From JAFAYN01 sp963733105 (GTDB lineage Bacteria > Gemmatimonadota > Gemmatimonadetes > Longimicrobiales > Longimicrobiaceae): 64,000 nt of DNA. A program made the translations under genes and the position numbers. Positions 61,562 to 64,000 of this stretch are shown here, piece after piece. The stretch's first letter is position 1. The number at the start of each line of letters is the position of its first letter. The DNA lies in the NCBI GenBank assembly GCA_963733105.1, contig CAVTCB010000003.1, positions 186,001 to 250,000 on the forward strand. The letters run 5' to 3'. The notes below the pieces were generated by a model that made no database searches, had not been told where the DNA came from, and saw nothing but the letters and a program-made list of their open reading frames with translations.

Positions 61562-63747
61562 ATGGAAGTCCTGAGCGCGGGAGCGATCCCGGCCCCCCCC
61601 GCACCCTCGCCCGCGCAGTCGGCGCACGGCGAGGGTGTGCTGCGTGTGGCCCTCATCGGCAACCCCAACACCGGGAAGAGCACCCTCTTCAACGCGCTGA
61701 CGGGGATGCGCCAGCGCGTGGGGAACTACTCGGGCGTGACGGTGGAGCGCGTGGAGGGCCGCTACGCGGACGGGCCCGGCCGCCACGTCACCGTGATCGA
61801 CCTCCCGGGCACGTACTCCCTCTCCGCGGCCTCGCCGGACGAGGAGATCGCCCTCAGCGTCCTCCTGGGGCGTGTGGAGGGGATGGCCGCGCCGGACGCG
61901 GTGGTGGTGGTGGTGGACGCGCAGAACCTGGAGCGCAACCTGTTCCTGGCGAGCCAGGTGCTGGAGCTGGGGCTCCCCACGGTGGTGGCGCTGAACCAGG
62001 TGGACGCGGCCGAGGCCGCGGGGCAGCGCATCGACGCGGTGGAGCTGACGCTCCAGCTCGGCGTCCCCGTGGTCCCCACGGTGGCGACGCGGGGCGAGGG
62101 GCTGGACGTGCTCAAGCACGCGGTGCGCAGCGCTCCCGGCCTCCCCCTCCCCGGGCGGCTCTTCGCCCTCCCGGCGGAGGCGCGCGGCGGCGCTCGCCCC
62201 GGTGGAGGCGCGCCTGGCGGAGGCGGGCTTCGCCCCCTCGGCGGCGGGGATGGAGGCGCTCCGCCTCCTGGCCGTGCCCGCGGGTGGACGGGCACCTGGC
62301 GGGCGTGCCCGGGCTCCCGGAGGCGCTGGCGGAAGCCACGGCGGCGCTGGAGGCGGCGGGGGTCAACGCCCGCTCGCTGGAGGCGGAGGCGCGCTACGGG
62401 TGGATCGTGGAGGTGGTGGACGCGGCGGTCACCCACGCCCGCCCGGCCGGCGCCACGGTGACGGACCGGATCGACGCGGTGGTGCTGCACCGCGTGGCGG
62501 GGCCGCTGATCTTTCTGGCGCTGATGGCGGTGGTGTTCCAGTCCATCTTCACCTGGGCGGCGCCGCTGATGGACTGGATCGAGGGCGGCTTCGGCTGGCT
62601 GGGGGGCGCGGTGGGCGCGCTCCTCCCCGCGGGCGACCTGCAGAGCCTGGTGGTGGACGGGATCATCGCCGGGGTGGGGTCGGTGCTGGTGTTCCTCCCG
62701 CAGATCGCCATCCTCTTCCTCTTCCTGGGGTTCCTGGAGGACACGGGGTACATGGCGCGGGCGGCCTTCATCATGGACCGCTTCATGCGCGGCGTGGGGC
62801 TGCACGGCCGCAGCTTCATCCCCCTCCTCTCGGGCTACGCCTGCGCGGTTCCGGGCGTGATGTCGGCGCGCACCATCGAGAGCCACAAGGACCGGCTGGT
62901 GACCATCATGGTCCTCCCGCTGATGAGCTGCTCGGCGCGCATCCCGGTCTACACGCTCCTGATCGGGAGCTTCATCCCCCCGGTGGTGGTGGGAGGTGTC
63001 TTCAACCTGCAGGGCGTGACGCTGCTGGCGATGTACCTGCTGGGGACGCTGACGGCGCTGGCCTTCGCGGCGCTCTTCAAGCGGACGCTCCTCAAGGGGC
63101 AGGCGCGCCCCATGATCATGGAGCTCCCGCCCTACCGCCTCCCCCGCCCGCGGGTGCTCCTGTCGAACGTGTGGCAGCGCTCGAAGATGTTCCTGCGCCG
63201 CGCGGGGACGGTGATCCTGGCCATCTCCATCGTCCTCTGGGGGCTGGCGACCTACCCCAAGACGGAGGTGGCGCCGGGGACGCCGGACGAGGTGGCGCAG
63301 GAGCAGCGGCTGGAGAACAGCATCCTGGGGACGCTGGGGCACGCGGTGGAGCCGCTGGTGCGCCCGCTGGGGTACGACTGGAAGATCGGGGTGTCCATCG
63401 TCAGCTCGTTCGCGGCGCGCGAGGTGTTCGTCTCCACCATGGGGACCATCTACGGGGTGGGGGCGGCGGACGAGACCTCCATGGCGCTGCGCGACCGCCT
63501 GCGCGCGGAGCGCCACCCGGGCACGGGGGCGCTGGTGTACTCGCCGCTGGTGGCGGTGGGGCTGATGGTGTTCTACGTGTACGCGCTGATGTGCGTGAGC
63601 ACGGTGGCGGTGGTGCACCGCGAGACGGGGGGCGGGCGGGCGGGGCTGAAGTGGGCGTCGTTCCAGTTCGCCTACATGCTGGCGCTGGCGTACGGCGCGG
63701 CCTTCCTGGTGTACCGGGGCGGGCTGGCGCTCGGGATCGGGACCTGA
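61562..63747 (+). pseudogene. feoB: ferrous iron transporter FeoB with two +1 frameshifts
   Basis: FeoB couples a G-protein domain to Fe2+ uptake. First frame: G1 IGNPNTGKSTLFNAL, G2 region GNYSGVTVERVEG, G3 VIDLPGTYSLS, G4 ALNQVD (Gln where many have Met). The frame breaks at about 62190 (one extra G after gcgcgc), gives AALAPVEARLAEAGF and AGMEALRLLAVPA in the second frame, and breaks again near 62282 (gcgGgtg). The third frame carries the helical domain and two Gate/core membrane blocks with YACAVPGVMSARTI, PLMSCSARIPVY and FAAREVFVSTMG. Combined length of about 728 residues is normal and all transporter motifs are intact. Either data errors or a very recent knock-out are possible. Confidence 0.9.
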
Positions 63748-63760
63748 GGAGGAGGAGACG

Positions 63761-63916
63761 ATGGACGCAGCGCTGATGCAGACCGCCGCGGTGGCCGCGA
63801 TCCTCGCGGGCGCCGCGCTCTACCTGGGCCGGCGCGCGCTGGCCGCCGCGGGCGTGGGGAGGCGCGCGAAGGCGGGCGGGTGCGCCGGCGGGTGCGGGTG
63901 CGAGGAGAAGCACTGA
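63761..63916 (+). CDS. FeoB-associated Cys-rich membrane protein
   Basis: A 51-residue protein starting MDAALMQTAAVAAILAGAAL, with one transmembrane helix at about 8-26 (TAAVAAILAGAALYLGRRA). The cytoplasmic tail ends GGCAGGCGCEEKH (three Cys). This is the plan of the short FeoB-associated Cys-rich proteins that lie directly after feoB. The ATG at 63761 follows a strong GGAGGAGGAG and lies 13 bases after the feoB stop. It may hold iron or guard FeoB; the function is not established. Confidence 0.82.
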   Translation: MDAALMQTAAVAAILAGAALYLGRRALAAAGVGRRAKAGGCAGGCGCEEKH

Positions 63917-63992
63917 AGTCGTCGAGGGTACGCCCTCTCATAGTCCACCCAGGCGGAGCAGGCCCGACCGGAACTCCCACCCCGGAGCGCTC

Positions 63993-64000
63993 ATGCGCAA
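63993..64000 (+). CDS. possible start of a further gene (cut by the window edge)
   Basis: ATG at 63993 is preceded by CCCGGAG at a suitable distance; only two codons are visible, so identity cannot be judged. Confidence 0.3.

Overview
The window is about 70% GC, with dense minus-strand operons, many GTG starts and 4-bp GTGA overlaps. Its enzymes and two-component proteins are typical of a free-living, Gram-negative, soil-type bacterium: a TonB-dependent receptor, a LapA-like protein, type IV pilus retraction, ComEC and FeoB. Gene style, together with several families of long structured intergenic repeats, most resembles Gemmatimonadota of the Longimicrobium group. That placement is inferred from general resemblance and was not tested. 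Nothing looks like a prophage, plasmid, insertion sequence, CRISPR array, rRNA or tRNA.

Layout. (1) 0-4 kb: the end of a CheR-type methyltransferase/PAS protein and a PAS-PAS-GAF histidine kinase. (2) 4-18.6 kb: a carbon-storage island with a small unknown gene, a GlgX-TreZ reading frame, a divergent treY carrying many single-base insertions, a histone-like HhH protein, glgB, pgl, zwf and gnd. (3) 18.9-27.3 kb: an O-antigen-ligase-like membrane protein, a LytS/LytTR two-component pair, a DUF1349-like protein, a TonB-dependent receptor and a glycosyltransferase. (4) 27.5-32.4 kb: a kinase-transketolase-transaldolase operon. (5) 32.5-35.6 kb: stress-type genes, namely a PRC-barrel/DUF2382 protein, a small membrane protein, a photoactive-yellow-protein homologue and a UvsE UV endonuclease. 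(6) 35.9-45 kb: pilT with a stand-alone MshEN protein, an isopropylmalate-dehydrogenase-family enzyme, TPR proteins and a degenerate HD-GYP regulator. (7) 44.7-53.3 kb: an overlapping operon comEC - HExxH protein - fbp - DUF3006, an S74 chaperone protein, and the miaB and glyA genes. (8) 53.4-60.9 kb: a HepT/MntA pair, an arthropod-type hemocyanin/prophenoloxidase homologue with a CPxC membrane protein, and a Dna2-like nuclease-helicase. (9) 61-63.9 kb: a feoA-feoA-feoB-small Cys-rich protein iron operon behind a promoter with a Fur-box-like site.

How the genes work together. glgB, glgX, treY and treZ build, trim and convert glycogen to trehalose. pgl, zwf, gnd, tkt, tal and fbp form an almost complete oxidative and non-oxidative pentose phosphate cycle on the same stretch of chromosome.

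Two things stand out. First, two long repeat families (called R1 and R4 here) sit 2-28 nt behind stop codons, always in the same polarity as the gene. They share one hairpin design: GAGCC, a variable stem, a CAAAC loop and GTCTC, with stems that change in a compensatory way between copies. Second, a 741-residue bacterial protein keeps every copper ligand and the C-terminal signatures of arthropod hemocyanin and prophenoloxidase. In addition, several conserved genes (treY, uvsE, pilT, comEC, feoB, and probably the glgX-treZ junction) carry +1 G/C insertions. These suggest either base-calling errors in the source assembly or, for treY, real decay.
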